The notes under the pieces: model-generated | The model's database searches: none | Seen by the model: the letters and a program-made list of their open reading frames with translations, nothing else | What the model was told of the DNA's origin: nothing | In this document: piece by piece, positions 26,414 to 35,770 of the stretch | Layout: the number at the start of each line of letters is the position of its first letter | How positions within the stretch are numbered: the stretch's first letter is position 1 | Made by a program: the position numbers and the translations under genes | Assembly (NCBI RefSeq): GCF_000308615.1 | Contig: NZ_BAGB01000045.1 | Location: 1 to 64,000, forward strand | Length of the DNA stretch: 64,000 bases | Reading direction: 5' to 3' | From: Nocardia jiangxiensis NBRC 101359 | Lineage (GTDB): Bacteria; Actinomycetota; Actinomycetes; Mycobacteriales; Mycobacteriaceae

Positions 26414-28522
26414 CTATTCGCCGTGCAGCGCCGCGAGCACCGCCTTCGCTGTTGCCACCCCGATGCCCGGAACCTGTGTGATCTCCTCCACCGTAGCCTG
26501 CTCGAGCCGGGCGACGGACCCGAAGTGCGTGACCAGCGCGGTGCGGCGCGTCTCACCGAGGCCGGGAACCGCGTCCAGCGCCGAGGCCGTCATGCGCCGG
26601 GAACGTTTGCTGCGATGGAAGGTGATGGCGAATCGGTGCGCCTCGTCGCGCACGCGCTGCAGCAGGTACAGCGACTCGCTGTTGCGGGGCATGATCACCG
26701 GATCCGGCTCGCCCGGGACCCACACCTCCTCCAGGCGCTTGGCCAGTCCGATCACCGCGACGTCGGTGATGCCGAGATCGTCCAGCACCTCCGCGGCGGC
26801 CGCGACCTGCGGCGCGCCGCCGTCGACGACGTACAGGTTGGGCGGATAGGAGAATTTGCGGGGTTTACCGGTCTTCGGATCGATGCCCGGCGTGGGATTG
26901 TCCTCGGCCTCGAACAGCTCCTGGTCGCGGCGCAGTCGCTGGAACCGGCGGCGGGTGACCTCCGCGATACTCGCGACGTCGTCCGAGCGGCCCTCGCCCG
27001 CGGCCTCCTTGATCGCGTAGTGCCGGTATTCGGATTTGCGCGCGAGCCCGTCCTCGAAGACGACCAGGGAGGCGACGACGTCGGTGCCCTGCACATGGCT
27101 GATGTCCACGCACTCGATCCGCAGGGGTGCGGAGTCGAGGTCCAGCGCCTCCTGAATACCTTGCAGCGCAGCCGATCTCGCGGTCAGATCGCCGGCGCGC
27201 TTGAGCTTGTGCTGCGCCAGCGCCTCGGCGGCATTGCGTTGGACGGTCTCCATCAGCGCCTTCTTGTCCCCGCGCTGGGGCACCCGCAGCTGGACCGCCG
27301 AACCGCGCAGACCCGAGAGCCAGCCCTGTACCTGTTCGGCGTCACCGGGCAGCGCGGGTACCAGGACCTCGCGCGGCACGACCGTGCCCGCGGGCTCCGC
27401 GCCGGCCTGGTCGGCGAACGCGGCCTGCTCACCGTAGAACTGCATGAGGAACTGCTCGACCAGCGCGGCCAGTTCGCCGCTGGACTCCGCCACGGCGTTC
27501 TCGCCGCCCGATTCGGCATCATCACCGGGCTCCGCGGAATCCGGGACGTCAGCGGAGCCCGCAGATGCCTGATCCGCACCGGAGTCCGCAGCCCGGCCGT
27601 CGCCGGGCTCGGCGGCGTCCTGCGCGACCAGATCGACCGCGTCACCGGATTTGTCGACCACCCAGCCACGCTGACCGCGGACCCGGCCGTCGCGCACGTG
27701 GAAGATCTGCACGGCGGCCTCGAGTTCATCGGTGGCGAAGGCGACCACATCGGCATCGGTGCCCGTGCCCAGCACCACCGCCTGCTTCTCCAGCGCGCGG
27801 CGCAGCGCCTGCACGTCGTCGCGCAGGCGAGCGGCGGTCTCGAAGTCCAATTCCTCTGCCGCGGCGTGCATCCGGCGTTCCAGCTCGCGCACCATGCGAT
27901 CGGTCTTACCGGCCAGGAAATCGCAGAAGTCCTCGGCGATGCGACGGTGTTCCTCGGCGCTGACCCGGTCGATGCACGGCGCGGAACACTTGTCGATGTA
28001 GCCCAGCAGACACGGGCGGCCGATCTGACTGTGCCGCTTGAAGACTCCGGCCGAGCAGGTACGCACCGGGAACACCCGCAGCAGCAGATCCACCGTCTCA
28101 CGGATCGCCCACGCGTGCGCGTACGGGCCGAAGTACCGCACCCCCTTCTTACGCGGGCCGCGATAGACGAATACCCGCGGGTACTCCTCGTTCATACTCA
28201 CCGCGAGCATGGGGTAGGTCTTGTCGTCGCGGTAGCGGACGTTGAACCGCGGATCGAACTCCTTGATCCAGTTGTATTCCAGCTGAAGGGCTTCCACCTC
28301 CGTGGACACCACGGTCCACTCCACGCTCGCGGCCGTGGTCACCATCTGGCGGGTGCGCGGATGCAGCGCGGCGATATCGGCGAAATACGAATTCAACCGG
28401 CTGCGCAGACTCTTGGCCTTGCCGACGTAGATGACCTGCCCGAAGGAATCCCGGAACTTGTACACACCGGGATCTACAGGAATGGTGCCCGGCGCAGGCC
28501 GGTACGTCGCTGGATCTGCCAC
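26414..28522 (-). CDS. uvrC: excinuclease ABC subunit C
   Basis: Makes both incisions in nucleotide excision repair. It is 702 aa. The GIY-YIG domain is at 14-100 (GVYKFRDS, VIYVGKAKSLR); the Cys cluster C156, C171, C179, C183 probably holds a 4Fe-4S cluster; the UVR motif is near 210-245; the RNase-H-like nuclease contains CVDISHVQGTD; tandem HhH motifs end the protein (VPGLGETRR, VPGIGVATA). Odd: residues about 292-350 are an Ala/Asp/Glu/Ser-rich acidic linker not expected in the core family. GTG start at 28522. Confidence 0.95.
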   Translation of the reverse strand: MADPATYRPAPGTIPVDPGVYKFRDSFGQVIYVGKAKSLRSRLNSYFADIAALHPRTRQMVTTAASVEWTVVSTEVEALQLEYNWIKEFDPRFNVRYRDDKTYPMLAVSMNEEYPRVFVYRGPRKKGVRYFGPYAHAWAIRETVDLLLRVFPVRTCSAGVFKRHSQIGRPCLLGYIDKCSAPCIDRVSAEEHRRIAEDFCDFLAGKTDRMVRELERRMHAAAEELDFETAARLRDDVQALRRALEKQAVVLGTGTDADVVAFATDELEAAVQIFHVRDGRVRGQRGWVVDKSGDAVDLVAQDAAEPGDGRAADSGADQASAGSADVPDSAEPGDDAESGGENAVAESSGELAALVEQFLMQFYGEQAAFADQAGAEPAGTVVPREVLVPALPGDAEQVQGWLSGLRGSAVQLRVPQRGDKKALMETVQRNAAEALAQHKLKRAGDLTARSAALQGIQEALDLDSAPLRIECVDISHVQGTDVVASLVVFEDGLARKSEYRHYAIKEAAGEGRSDDVASIAEVTRRRFQRLRRDQELFEAEDNPTPGIDPKTGKPRKFSYPPNLYVVDGGAPQVAAAAEVLDDLGITDVAVIGLAKRLEEVWVPGEPDPVIMPRNSESLYLLQRVRDEAHRFAITFHRSKRSRRMTASALDAVPGLGETRRTALVTHFGSVARLEQATVEEITQVPGIGVATAKAVLAALHGE

Positions 28523-28575
28523 GCGACCAGATTAGCGAGAAGCACCGACAGGCGATCGGGCCCACTGCGGCCCGC

Positions 28576-29454
28576 TCATCCGGTACGGCGGGACAGGGAC
28601 GCGTGCTCGCGCCGGGCGCCCGCCTCGATCGCATCGCACAGCGCCCGCTCCGGCTCGGACAACCGGCTGCGGCGGCGCAGCAGCACGAACTCCAGATCTC
28701 CCAGTTTCGGCAGCCGATCGTCCGCCACGGCGAAAAGCCCTGCGGGAAGCAGACTTTCCGCATGGACGATGACACCCAGCCCGGCCAGCACCGCCGCCCG
28801 CAAGCCCAGTTGACTATCGCTCACGCAGGCGATCCGCCAGGTGCGCCCCTCCCGTTCGAGCGCCTGCAGCGCCGCCTGCCGGGTCATACTCGGCTGCGGA
28901 TAAGTCACCAGCGGCACCGGGTCGGTGAAACCCGTCGCTCCCGAGCGCCCCGCCCACACCAGCCGGTCGCGCCAGAGCAACTCACCGTGCTGCTCCCCCG
29001 GCCGCCGCTTGGCCACCATCAGATCCAGTTCCCCGGCCTCGAGCCGGGTCCGCAGCGTCTCACTGAGCCCGACGGTCAACTCCAGGTCCACGCCCGGATG
29101 GCTGCGCTGGAATTCCAGCAGCACATCGGGCAGTTCGCGAGCCATCAGATCGTCCGAGGCGCCGAGCCGGATCAGCCCGGACAGCCTCGACTCGGAGAAA
29201 TAGCGTTCGGCGTGCGCCTGGGCATCGAGGATGCTGCGCGCGAAGCCGACCATCGCCGCACCGTCCGCGGTGAGTGCCAGATTGCGGGTGTCCCGGCGGA
29301 ACAGCGCCCGCCCGGCCGCCTGTTCGAGTTTGGCGATATGCCCGCTGACGGTGGATTGGCGCAGGCCCAGGATGCGCCCCGCAGCGGTGAACCCACCGGC
29401 CCGCTCCACGGCGAGGAAGGTGCGCAACTGATCCGGATCGAACATATTCATCAC
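28576..29454 (-). CDS. LysR-family transcriptional regulator
   Basis: Regulator of up to 292 aa with an N-terminal winged helix (FDPDQLRTFLAVERAGGFTA then LRQSTVSGHIAKLE) and a LysR effector domain with a conserved VTYPQPS segment. The start is uncertain: GTG 29454, ATG 29451 and ATG 29445 (MFDPDQL, the common family N-terminus) are all in frame and none has a clear Shine-Dalgarno. It is divergent from a bile-acid:sodium-symporter-like transporter across 68 bp containing GAACG/CGTTC repeats, so that gene is its likely target. Confidence 0.88.
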   Translation of the reverse strand: MMNMFDPDQLRTFLAVERAGGFTAAGRILGLRQSTVSGHIAKLEQAAGRALFRRDTRNLALTADGAAMVGFARSILDAQAHAERYFSESRLSGLIRLGASDDLMARELPDVLLEFQRSHPGVDLELTVGLSETLRTRLEAGELDLMVAKRRPGEQHGELLWRDRLVWAGRSGATGFTDPVPLVTYPQPSMTRQAALQALEREGRTWRIACVSDSQLGLRAAVLAGLGVIVHAESLLPAGLFAVADDRLPKLGDLEFVLLRRRSRLSEPERALCDAIEAGARREHASLSRRTG

Positions 29455-29460
29455 GATACT

Positions 29461-29518
29461 CGTTCAGAGATATCAAATCGAACGACTTTCGCGATCATTC
29501 ATCCGGAACGTATCGTTC
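29461..29518. promoter_or_regulatory. GAACG/CGTTC repeats between LysR and transporter genes
   Basis: The divergent gap contains CGTTC (29461-29465), GAACG (29480-29484), GAACG (29506-29510) and CGTTC (29514-29518). The first two form an inverted pair about 15 bp apart, a LysR-box-like spacing; the last two form GAACG-TAT-CGTTC close to the transporter start. This is a plausible recognition plus activation site pair for the LysR protein. Confidence 0.45.
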
Positions 29519-29522
29519 ATCT

Positions 29523-30542
29523 GTGCAGCTTCTCGCCAAATTCCGGATCGACGCCTTCATGCTCGGCCTGCTCGCCGCCGTGCTGGTCGCCGTAGTCCTG
29601 CCCGCTCGCGGCGATGCCGCCGGCGTCTTGAGCTGGGCCACCAAGATCGCGATCGGGATCCTGTTCCTGCTCTACGGCGCGCGATTGAAGCCGCGCGAGG
29701 CGCTGGACGGGCTCAAGCACTGGCGACTGCACTCGAGCGTGCTGGCGGTGACCTACCTGGTCTTCCCGCTGATCGGTCTGGCGCTGCGACTGCTGGTCCC
29801 CTCGGTACTGACCGACGACCTGTACACCGGGGTGCTCTACCTGTGCCTGCTGCCCTCGACCGTGCAGTCCTCGATCGCCTTCACCTCGATCGCGCGAGGC
29901 AATGTGGCCGGTGCGGTGGTGAGCGCGTCACTGTCCAATCTGCTCGGCGTCTTCGTCACGCCGCTGCTGGTCATGCTGCTGATGGACACCACCGGCCAGG
30001 CGACGGTGTCGATGGGATCGATCGTGGCGATCGTGTTGCAGCTGCTGCTGCCGTTCCTGGCCGGACAGGTGCTGCGCAAGCCGCTGCAGGTACTCATGCG
30101 TCACGCCACCGTCACCAAGGTGGTCGATCGAGGTTCGGTCTACCTGGTCGTCTACTCCGCGTTCAGCGACAGCATGGTGGAACACATCTGGGGCGGGATT
30201 TCGCTGCTGTCCCTGCTGGCGGTGGTCGTGGTGTGCGTCGCGGTGCTCGCTGCGGTGCTGGCGCTGACCACGGTCGCGAGCCGCCTGCTCGGATTCGATC
30301 GCGGCGATCGCATCGTGATGATCTTCTGCGGTTCCAAGAAGAGCCTGGCCAGCGGCCTGCCGATGGCCACGGTCCTGTTCGCCGGGCACCCGATCGGCCT
30401 GATCGTGCTACCGCTGATGATCTTCCACCAGATCCAGCTGTTCGTCTGCGCCTGGCTCGCCGGACGGTGGGAGCGGCAGGCCGATGCCGCCGCGGAGTCC
30501 GAACCCGCGGACGAGGAATCGGTCGCGACCGAGGTCGCCTGA
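29523..30542 (+). CDS. bile acid:sodium symporter (SBF)-like transporter
   Basis: Membrane protein of 339 aa with about ten hydrophobic segments. The sequence LPSTVQSSIAFTSIARGN and FCGSKKSLASGLPMA are the crossing-helix motifs of the SBF-like/RCH1 family. These transport organic anions or, in yeast Rch1, influence calcium; the substrate here is unknown. GTG 29523 is the start, just after the GAACG repeats. The tail after the last membrane segment is acidic. It ends two bases before the convergent CocE-type gene. Confidence 0.82.
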   Translation: MQLLAKFRIDAFMLGLLAAVLVAVVLPARGDAAGVLSWATKIAIGILFLLYGARLKPREALDGLKHWRLHSSVLAVTYLVFPLIGLALRLLVPSVLTDDLYTGVLYLCLLPSTVQSSIAFTSIARGNVAGAVVSASLSNLLGVFVTPLLVMLLMDTTGQATVSMGSIVAIVLQLLLPFLAGQVLRKPLQVLMRHATVTKVVDRGSVYLVVYSAFSDSMVEHIWGGISLLSLLAVVVVCVAVLAAVLALTTVASRLLGFDRGDRIVMIFCGSKKSLASGLPMATVLFAGHPIGLIVLPLMIFHQIQLFVCAWLAGRWERQADAAAESEPADEESVATEVA

Positions 30543-30544
30543 CG

Positions 30545-32488
30545 CTATCTCGTTGCGTCCATGGGGAATCGGCTCGATGCGGCGCCACCCGCCGGGATGA
30601 TCGGCAGCACCACCGACGACGGATGGTCCGCGTCGTGCAGGATGGTCTGGGTCGCGATCCGGGTATCGGCACTCGCACCGAACGGCTGACCGGTATTGGG
30701 ATTCGGGGCGAACTGCGGATAGTCGCTGCTGGAGATCTCCACGCGGATACGCGAACCGACCTTCACCAGATAGCTGGTCGGCCAGATCTTTATCGTGTAC
30801 TGATACGGCTGGCCGGGCACCGTCGGGGTGGGATTGTCCAGTGAATCCCGGAACGGGGTGCGGATGATTCCGTCGTTCAGGTTGACCGTGGCCCCATCCG
30901 GTGCGACGGCGACCAGTTTCGCGGTGAAGTCGGTGTCCGGCGCGGTGGACGACGCCCACAGTTTCACTTCGGTCGGCCCGGTCAACTCGGTGTCCGCGGA
31001 CATCGGGGCGGTGGTGTAGGTCAGCACATCCGAGCGCTGCTCGACGACGTACTGGTCGTAGGGCCCCTGCGGCCCCGAGGACGCGCCGCAGCAGGAGTGC
31101 CCACCGGCGCTGGGCACCGGATCGAGCGGATCGTAATAGTAGGTGTCGGGCTGCTGCGGATCCTTCGGCGGCGTGGCGCTCAGCGCGCCCACTCGGCCGG
31201 ACAGCCCGTTGGCACCGCTGCCGGACAGGTAGTAGGTGGTCCAGCGGGTGTTGGGCAGCGGCCACGCGGTCGCGGTCTTCCACTTGTTCGCACCCATGAG
31301 GAAGTAGTCCACCGTGGGCTGCCCGGCGACCTTGTTGTCCTGCCCCTTCAGGAAGTGGTCGAACCAGGCCGGCATCAGATCGTTGACCGGGCTGTCTCCC
31401 GCGGCTCCGGCGGCGGCGAGCATCGGCGCGGAGACGCCGCTGCCCGGACGTCCCCAGCCCACGTGATCCCACGGCCCGATGACCAGCCGCTGATTACTGC
31501 GGGCCTGCGGGGTGCCGCCGTGGTGCACCATACCGCTGAAATTCTCGGTTCCACCGGCCAGGAACGCGTCGTACCAGCCCTCGAAATCGAGCACCGGAAC
31601 CTGCACGTTCGGATAGTGGTCGCGAATGCTCCACTGCTTCCAGTAGTCGTCGCGCGCGGAATGCCGTATCCAGTCGAAGAACCACGGCGCGACCGCCGGA
31701 TCGTCCGGATGCATCGGCGGGAACTGCTGATACGGCCGATATCCCATCCACCGGGTGTACTGCGACTGGTCGGCGGCCAGCTGTTTCGCGGTGCCGGTAT
31801 CGCCGCGGTTGATCGCGGCGGTCTGCGCGATCGTTCCCATCGCCCAGGGCTCGACGAAGGCGAGCCGGAATTCCCCGCCCTCGTAGGTCCAGCCGTCGTA
31901 GTAGTCCGAGGCGGTGTTCGAGGGCACGATGGTGACCAGGTGCGGTGGCGCGGTGACCGCCGAAAGCCATTGTGTGGCACCCACATACGACGATCCGTAC
32001 ATGCCGACCTTGCCGTTGGAGCCGGGCAGCCGCGCGGCCCATTCGACCGAGTCGTATCCGTCGTTCCGGTCGTTGCCGAATTCGGTGAAGGTGCCGCCCG
32101 AGGCGCCTTGCCCCCGGATGTCCTGCACGACAACGAGATAGCAGTGCGAGGCGAACCAGTCCGGCGACTGGTAGCGATACGGCTTCACTTGTGCTTCGGC
32201 CTTGCCGTACTGGGTGCGCATCAGGATCACCGGCACCGGATCGGCGGTCTTCGGGCGGTACACGTCGGCCTTCAGTACGACGCCGTCGCGCATGGTCGCG
32301 GGGACGTTCTCCTGCTCGGCGACCGCACATTTCCCGCGCCCCTGCGACGGCGGCCACGCACCGGATACGGAGTGGCCGTCCGAGGGCGCGCTCGGTGATC
32401 CGCTACAACCGCTCAGGACCAGTGTCGCGGCGGCCAACAGCGCGCCTCCGCGCAGAATTCGATTGCGCCGCCCCCGATTCCACGACAT
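30545..32488 (-). CDS. CocE/NonD-family hydrolase, lipoprotein
   Basis: Exported serine hydrolase of 647 aa related to cocaine esterase and X-prolyl dipeptidyl-peptidases. The N-terminus has a lipoprotein signal peptide ending VLSGC (Cys28). The alpha/beta-hydrolase part has the nucleophile in MYGSSYVGA, the likely acidic residue in FEGWYDAFL and the His in GPWDHVGWG; the C-terminal jelly-roll domain begins near TELTGPTEVKLW. The ATG at 32486-32488 is the start. It is convergent with the SBF transporter, with two bases between. The substrate (ester or Xaa-Pro peptide) is not determinable. Confidence 0.88.
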   Translation of the reverse strand: MSWNRGRRNRILRGGALLAAATLVLSGCSGSPSAPSDGHSVSGAWPPSQGRGKCAVAEQENVPATMRDGVVLKADVYRPKTADPVPVILMRTQYGKAEAQVKPYRYQSPDWFASHCYLVVVQDIRGQGASGGTFTEFGNDRNDGYDSVEWAARLPGSNGKVGMYGSSYVGATQWLSAVTAPPHLVTIVPSNTASDYYDGWTYEGGEFRLAFVEPWAMGTIAQTAAINRGDTGTAKQLAADQSQYTRWMGYRPYQQFPPMHPDDPAVAPWFFDWIRHSARDDYWKQWSIRDHYPNVQVPVLDFEGWYDAFLAGGTENFSGMVHHGGTPQARSNQRLVIGPWDHVGWGRPGSGVSAPMLAAAGAAGDSPVNDLMPAWFDHFLKGQDNKVAGQPTVDYFLMGANKWKTATAWPLPNTRWTTYYLSGSGANGLSGRVGALSATPPKDPQQPDTYYYDPLDPVPSAGGHSCCGASSGPQGPYDQYVVEQRSDVLTYTTAPMSADTELTGPTEVKLWASSTAPDTDFTAKLVAVAPDGATVNLNDGIIRTPFRDSLDNPTPTVPGQPYQYTIKIWPTSYLVKVGSRIRVEISSSDYPQFAPNPNTGQPFGASADTRIATQTILHDADHPSSVVLPIIPAGGAASSRFPMDATR

Positions 32489-32541
32489 TCACCGACGTTA
32501 GCACCGGGCGGCGGTGGGCATGATCGGGTTCGGCCGACCGG

Positions 32542-33768
32542 TCATGCGACTGCCGTCAGCAGAGCCGCCAGATCCCCGCGCTCCCCCACCTCGATCGTGT
32601 CCAATTCCAACCAGTCGGCGAGTTCCCGCAGGGACCGCGCCAGTTCGGCCGCGACGTGCGGGGTGTCCCGATCCGGCTCGGCGAAGGCACCGGGCACCAG
32701 CAGCCGCCCGGACGCCCGCTCGGCACGCAGATCCACCCGCGCCACCAATTCCCCGTCCAGCAGGAAGGCGAAGACGTAATAGCCGTGCACGCGTTTGTGT
32801 TCAGGGGTGTAGATCTCGATCCGGTAGTGGAAGTCGAAGATCCGCTCGGTGCGTGGGCGGAAGAAGATCAGCGGATCGAACGGGCACAGCAGCGCGGCCC
32901 CGGTGATCCGCCGTGGCACCCGCGCACCGGCACGCAGATACGCCGGGCGATCCCAGCCGTCCACCTGAATCTGTTCCAGCTCACCGGAATCCACCAGATC
33001 GGCGATGGCCGGTTCGGTCTGGCTGCGATGCAGCCGGTAGTAGTCGCGCAGATCCGGTTCGGTGCCGATGCCCAGGGCCGTGGCCGAACGGCGGACGAGT
33101 TCGCGCACCGCCTCGGACTCATCGAGCTCACGGGCGAGCGCCTGCGGCGGCAGAACTCGCTCGGTCAGGTCGTAGTGCCGCTGGAATCCGACCCGCTTGC
33201 CCACCGACAACTCACCGGTGGCGAACAACTGCTCGCACACGACCTTGGTATCGCTGTAGTTCCAGCCCCAGTGGTCCTTACTGCGCGGGCGGTCCAGTTC
33301 GAGATGCTTCTCCACCTCCCCCGCGGTGCTCGGACCGAATTCGCGGACGACTTCGAGCACATCCTTGGGCAGCGACGGATTGCGTTCGAGCACCTGACGT
33401 GCACCGCCCCACCGGCCGTTCCGGTACCGCGCCATCCGCCAGCGCAGCAGCGGCCAGTCCTCGACCGGCAGCATCGCGGCCTCGTGCGCCCAGTACTCCA
33501 CCAGCCGACGGGGACGTCGCGCGGTGTGACTCCAGGCGGCCTCGTCCAGCAGCGTCCGATCGTAGGGGCCGATGCGGCTGAACACGGGCGCGTAGTGCGC
33601 CCGCACCACCGCCGACACCGAATCCAGTTGCAGCACCTGCGTTTTCTCCAGGACGCGCAGCACGGTCCGGCGATCGGGCGAGGCGGGGCGCGCCGCGCCG
33701 AAGCCCTGGGCGGCCAGGGCGGTCCGGCGGGCCGCGGCGGCGGTCATCGTACGCACCCGAAGAACCAT
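32542..33768 (-). CDS. YcaQ/AlkZ-like winged-helix DNA glycosylase
   Basis: Protein of 408 aa of the HTH_42 family, whose studied members (E. coli YcaQ, Streptomyces AlkZ) remove alkylated bases and unhook interstrand crosslinks. The segment TQVLQLDSVSAVVRAHY contains a Q-hydrophobic-D motif at the position of the QxD/QxQ catalytic motif; HWGWNYSDTK and CPFDPLIFFR also fit. The start is set at ATG 33766-33768; ATG 33747 (MTAAAARR) is a shorter option. A self-resistance role is possible only if a genotoxin cluster is nearby, and none is seen. Confidence 0.8.
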   Translation of the reverse strand: MVLRVRTMTAAAARRTALAAQGFGAARPASPDRRTVLRVLEKTQVLQLDSVSAVVRAHYAPVFSRIGPYDRTLLDEAAWSHTARRPRRLVEYWAHEAAMLPVEDWPLLRWRMARYRNGRWGGARQVLERNPSLPKDVLEVVREFGPSTAGEVEKHLELDRPRSKDHWGWNYSDTKVVCEQLFATGELSVGKRVGFQRHYDLTERVLPPQALARELDESEAVRELVRRSATALGIGTEPDLRDYYRLHRSQTEPAIADLVDSGELEQIQVDGWDRPAYLRAGARVPRRITGAALLCPFDPLIFFRPRTERIFDFHYRIEIYTPEHKRVHGYYVFAFLLDGELVARVDLRAERASGRLLVPGAFAEPDRDTPHVAAELARSLRELADWLELDTIEVGERGDLAALLTAVA

Positions 33769-33948
33769 GCCATGTGGTACCGACATTTTTCGCGGGGACC
33801 GCTCGCCACCTGCTCGGATCCGCACGCGCCGGACCTCGGAACCGGGTAACCGCGGCCGCTGGTCTGCTAGGTTGGGGACGAGCTCGATACATTCATGTAT
33901 CCGATGCGCGGCGACCCGCCCGCGCGCACCCGACCCGGAGGAGTTCCC

Positions 33949-35619
33949 GTGGCATCGTCACCGCAGCCGGACGCCATCGTCATCGGGGCCGGTCTAGCCG
34001 GACTCGTGGCCACCTACGAACTCACCCGCGCCGGACGCCGGGTGCTCGTGCTGGACCAGGAGAATCGCAACAACCTGGGCGGACAGGCGTTCTGGTCGCT
34101 GGGCGGACTGTTCTTCGTGGACAGTCCCGAGCAACGCCGCCTCGGCATCAAGGATTCGTTCGAACTGGCCTGGCAGGACTGGCAGGGCTCGGCCGGATTC
34201 GACCGCGAGGACGAGGATCTGTGGGGCCGGCGCTGGGCCCGCGCCTACGTCGAGTTCGCCGCCACCGAGAAGCGGCAGTACCTGCACGATCTGGGTCTGC
34301 GGGTGACCCCGCTGGTGGGCTGGGCCGAACGCGGCGGATCCACCGCGGACGGGCACGGCAACTCGGTGCCGCGCTTCCACCTCACCTGGGGCACCGGACC
34401 GGAGGTTGTGCGGGTCTTCCTGGAACCGGTCCTGGCGGCCGAACGGCGCGGCCTGGTCGAATTCGCCTTCCGGCACCGGGTGGACGAACTGATCGTCGAG
34501 GACGGCGCGGTGGTCGGCGCGCGCGGCGGGATCCTCGAACCCACCGATCTGGACCGCGGCAAGGCCTCCTCGCGGAACGTGGTGGGCGAGTTCGAGTTCC
34601 GCGCGCCCGCGGTGCTGGTCTCCTCCGGCGGCATCGGTCACAACCACGATCTGATCCGCCGCAACTGGCCCACCGAACGGCTCGGCCCCTGTCCGGAGAC
34701 GATGATTCCTGGCGTCCCTGCCCACGTCGACGGGCGGATGCTGGGCATCACCGAACAGGCGGGCGGGCGGATCGTGAACCGCGACCGCATGTGGCACTAC
34801 ACCGAGGGCCTGCACAACTGGGACCCGATCTGGCCCGACCACGCTATCCGGATCATCCCCGGACCGTCCTCGATGTGGTTCGACGCCAACGGAAAACGCC
34901 TGCCCGCACCGTCCTTCCCCGGCTTCGACACCAACGCCTCGATGCGCGACATCCTGGCCACCGGATACGACTACTCGTGGTTCGTGCTGAACCAGTCGAT
35001 CGTGGAGAAGGAGTTCATGCTCTCGGGTTCGGAGCAGAACCCCGACATCACCGGCAAGGACCGCAGGCTGCTGGTCGAGAGTCGCCTCAAGAAGGGCGCG
35101 ACCCCGCCCGTCGACGCGTTCCTGCGGCACGGCGTGGACTTCGTCGTCGCCGATACGCTGCCCGAACTCGTCGCGGGCATGAACAAGCTCGCCCGTGGCC
35201 CGCAGCTCGAGCTCGCCGACCTCGAGCGTCAGATCGTCGCGCGGGACCGGCAGGTGGCGAACAAGTACGCCAAGGACGCCCAGATCATGGCCATCGCCAA
35301 CGCCCGCCGGGCGCTCGGGGACAAGATCGCCCGCGTCGCATCCCCGCATCGCATCCTGGACCCCGCGCACGGCCCGCTGATCGGCGTCCGGCTCAACATC
35401 CTGACCCGAAAAACCCTGGGCGGCATCCAGACCGATCTCGACTCACAGGTGATCGATTCGGCCGGAACACCTTTCGCGGGGCTGTACGCCGCGGGTGAGG
35501 TCGCCGGATTCGGCGGTGGCGGCGTCCACGGCTACAACGCCCTGGAAGGCACCTTCCTGGGCGGATGCATCTTCTCCGGACGTTCGGCCGGACGCGCGAT
35601 GGCCCGCCTGCCGCGCTGA
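33949..35619 (+). CDS. FAD-binding dehydrogenase (KstD/fumarate-reductase fold)
   Basis: Flavoprotein of 556 aa of the FAD_binding_2 group that includes ketosteroid dehydrogenases and fumarate reductases. The dinucleotide site is AIVIGAGLAGLVATYEL at residues about 9-25, followed by the NNLGGQAFWSLGG loop; the C-terminal FAD contact is GLYAAGEVAGFGGGGVHG. GTG 33949 is fixed by GGAGGAG five bases upstream. The substrate is unknown; close actinobacterial homologues are simply called FAD-binding dehydrogenases. No electron-transfer partner is adjacent. Confidence 0.85.
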   Translation: MASSPQPDAIVIGAGLAGLVATYELTRAGRRVLVLDQENRNNLGGQAFWSLGGLFFVDSPEQRRLGIKDSFELAWQDWQGSAGFDREDEDLWGRRWARAYVEFAATEKRQYLHDLGLRVTPLVGWAERGGSTADGHGNSVPRFHLTWGTGPEVVRVFLEPVLAAERRGLVEFAFRHRVDELIVEDGAVVGARGGILEPTDLDRGKASSRNVVGEFEFRAPAVLVSSGGIGHNHDLIRRNWPTERLGPCPETMIPGVPAHVDGRMLGITEQAGGRIVNRDRMWHYTEGLHNWDPIWPDHAIRIIPGPSSMWFDANGKRLPAPSFPGFDTNASMRDILATGYDYSWFVLNQSIVEKEFMLSGSEQNPDITGKDRRLLVESRLKKGATPPVDAFLRHGVDFVVADTLPELVAGMNKLARGPQLELADLERQIVARDRQVANKYAKDAQIMAIANARRALGDKIARVASPHRILDPAHGPLIGVRLNILTRKTLGGIQTDLDSQVIDSAGTPFAGLYAAGEVAGFGGGGVHGYNALEGTFLGGCIFSGRSAGRAMARLPR

Positions 35620-35770
35620 GCCCGCAGGTGGCCGGGCGGTCGTGCCGGACGAATACCATCCATGCCATGACCGACCGGCGCGCAGCGTATTTCCGCGGAA
35701 CGGGTGCCGAGAACCGGACCGGCGAGTGGATCAGCGTCGCGTCGATCTATCGCACGGTGACATCGCGGGG

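Noticed and set aside
26423..28813. 796-codon plus-strand frame opposite uvrC
   Set aside because: It mirrors uvrC and continues into a LysR gene on the opposite strand; no family features were seen.
35620..35770. Possible 61-codon gene starting at ATG 35667 (MTDRRAAYFRG)
   Set aside because: It overlaps the 3' end of the HAD gene on the opposite strand, becomes Arg/Ser-rich in its second half, has no Shine-Dalgarno and no recognisable relatives.
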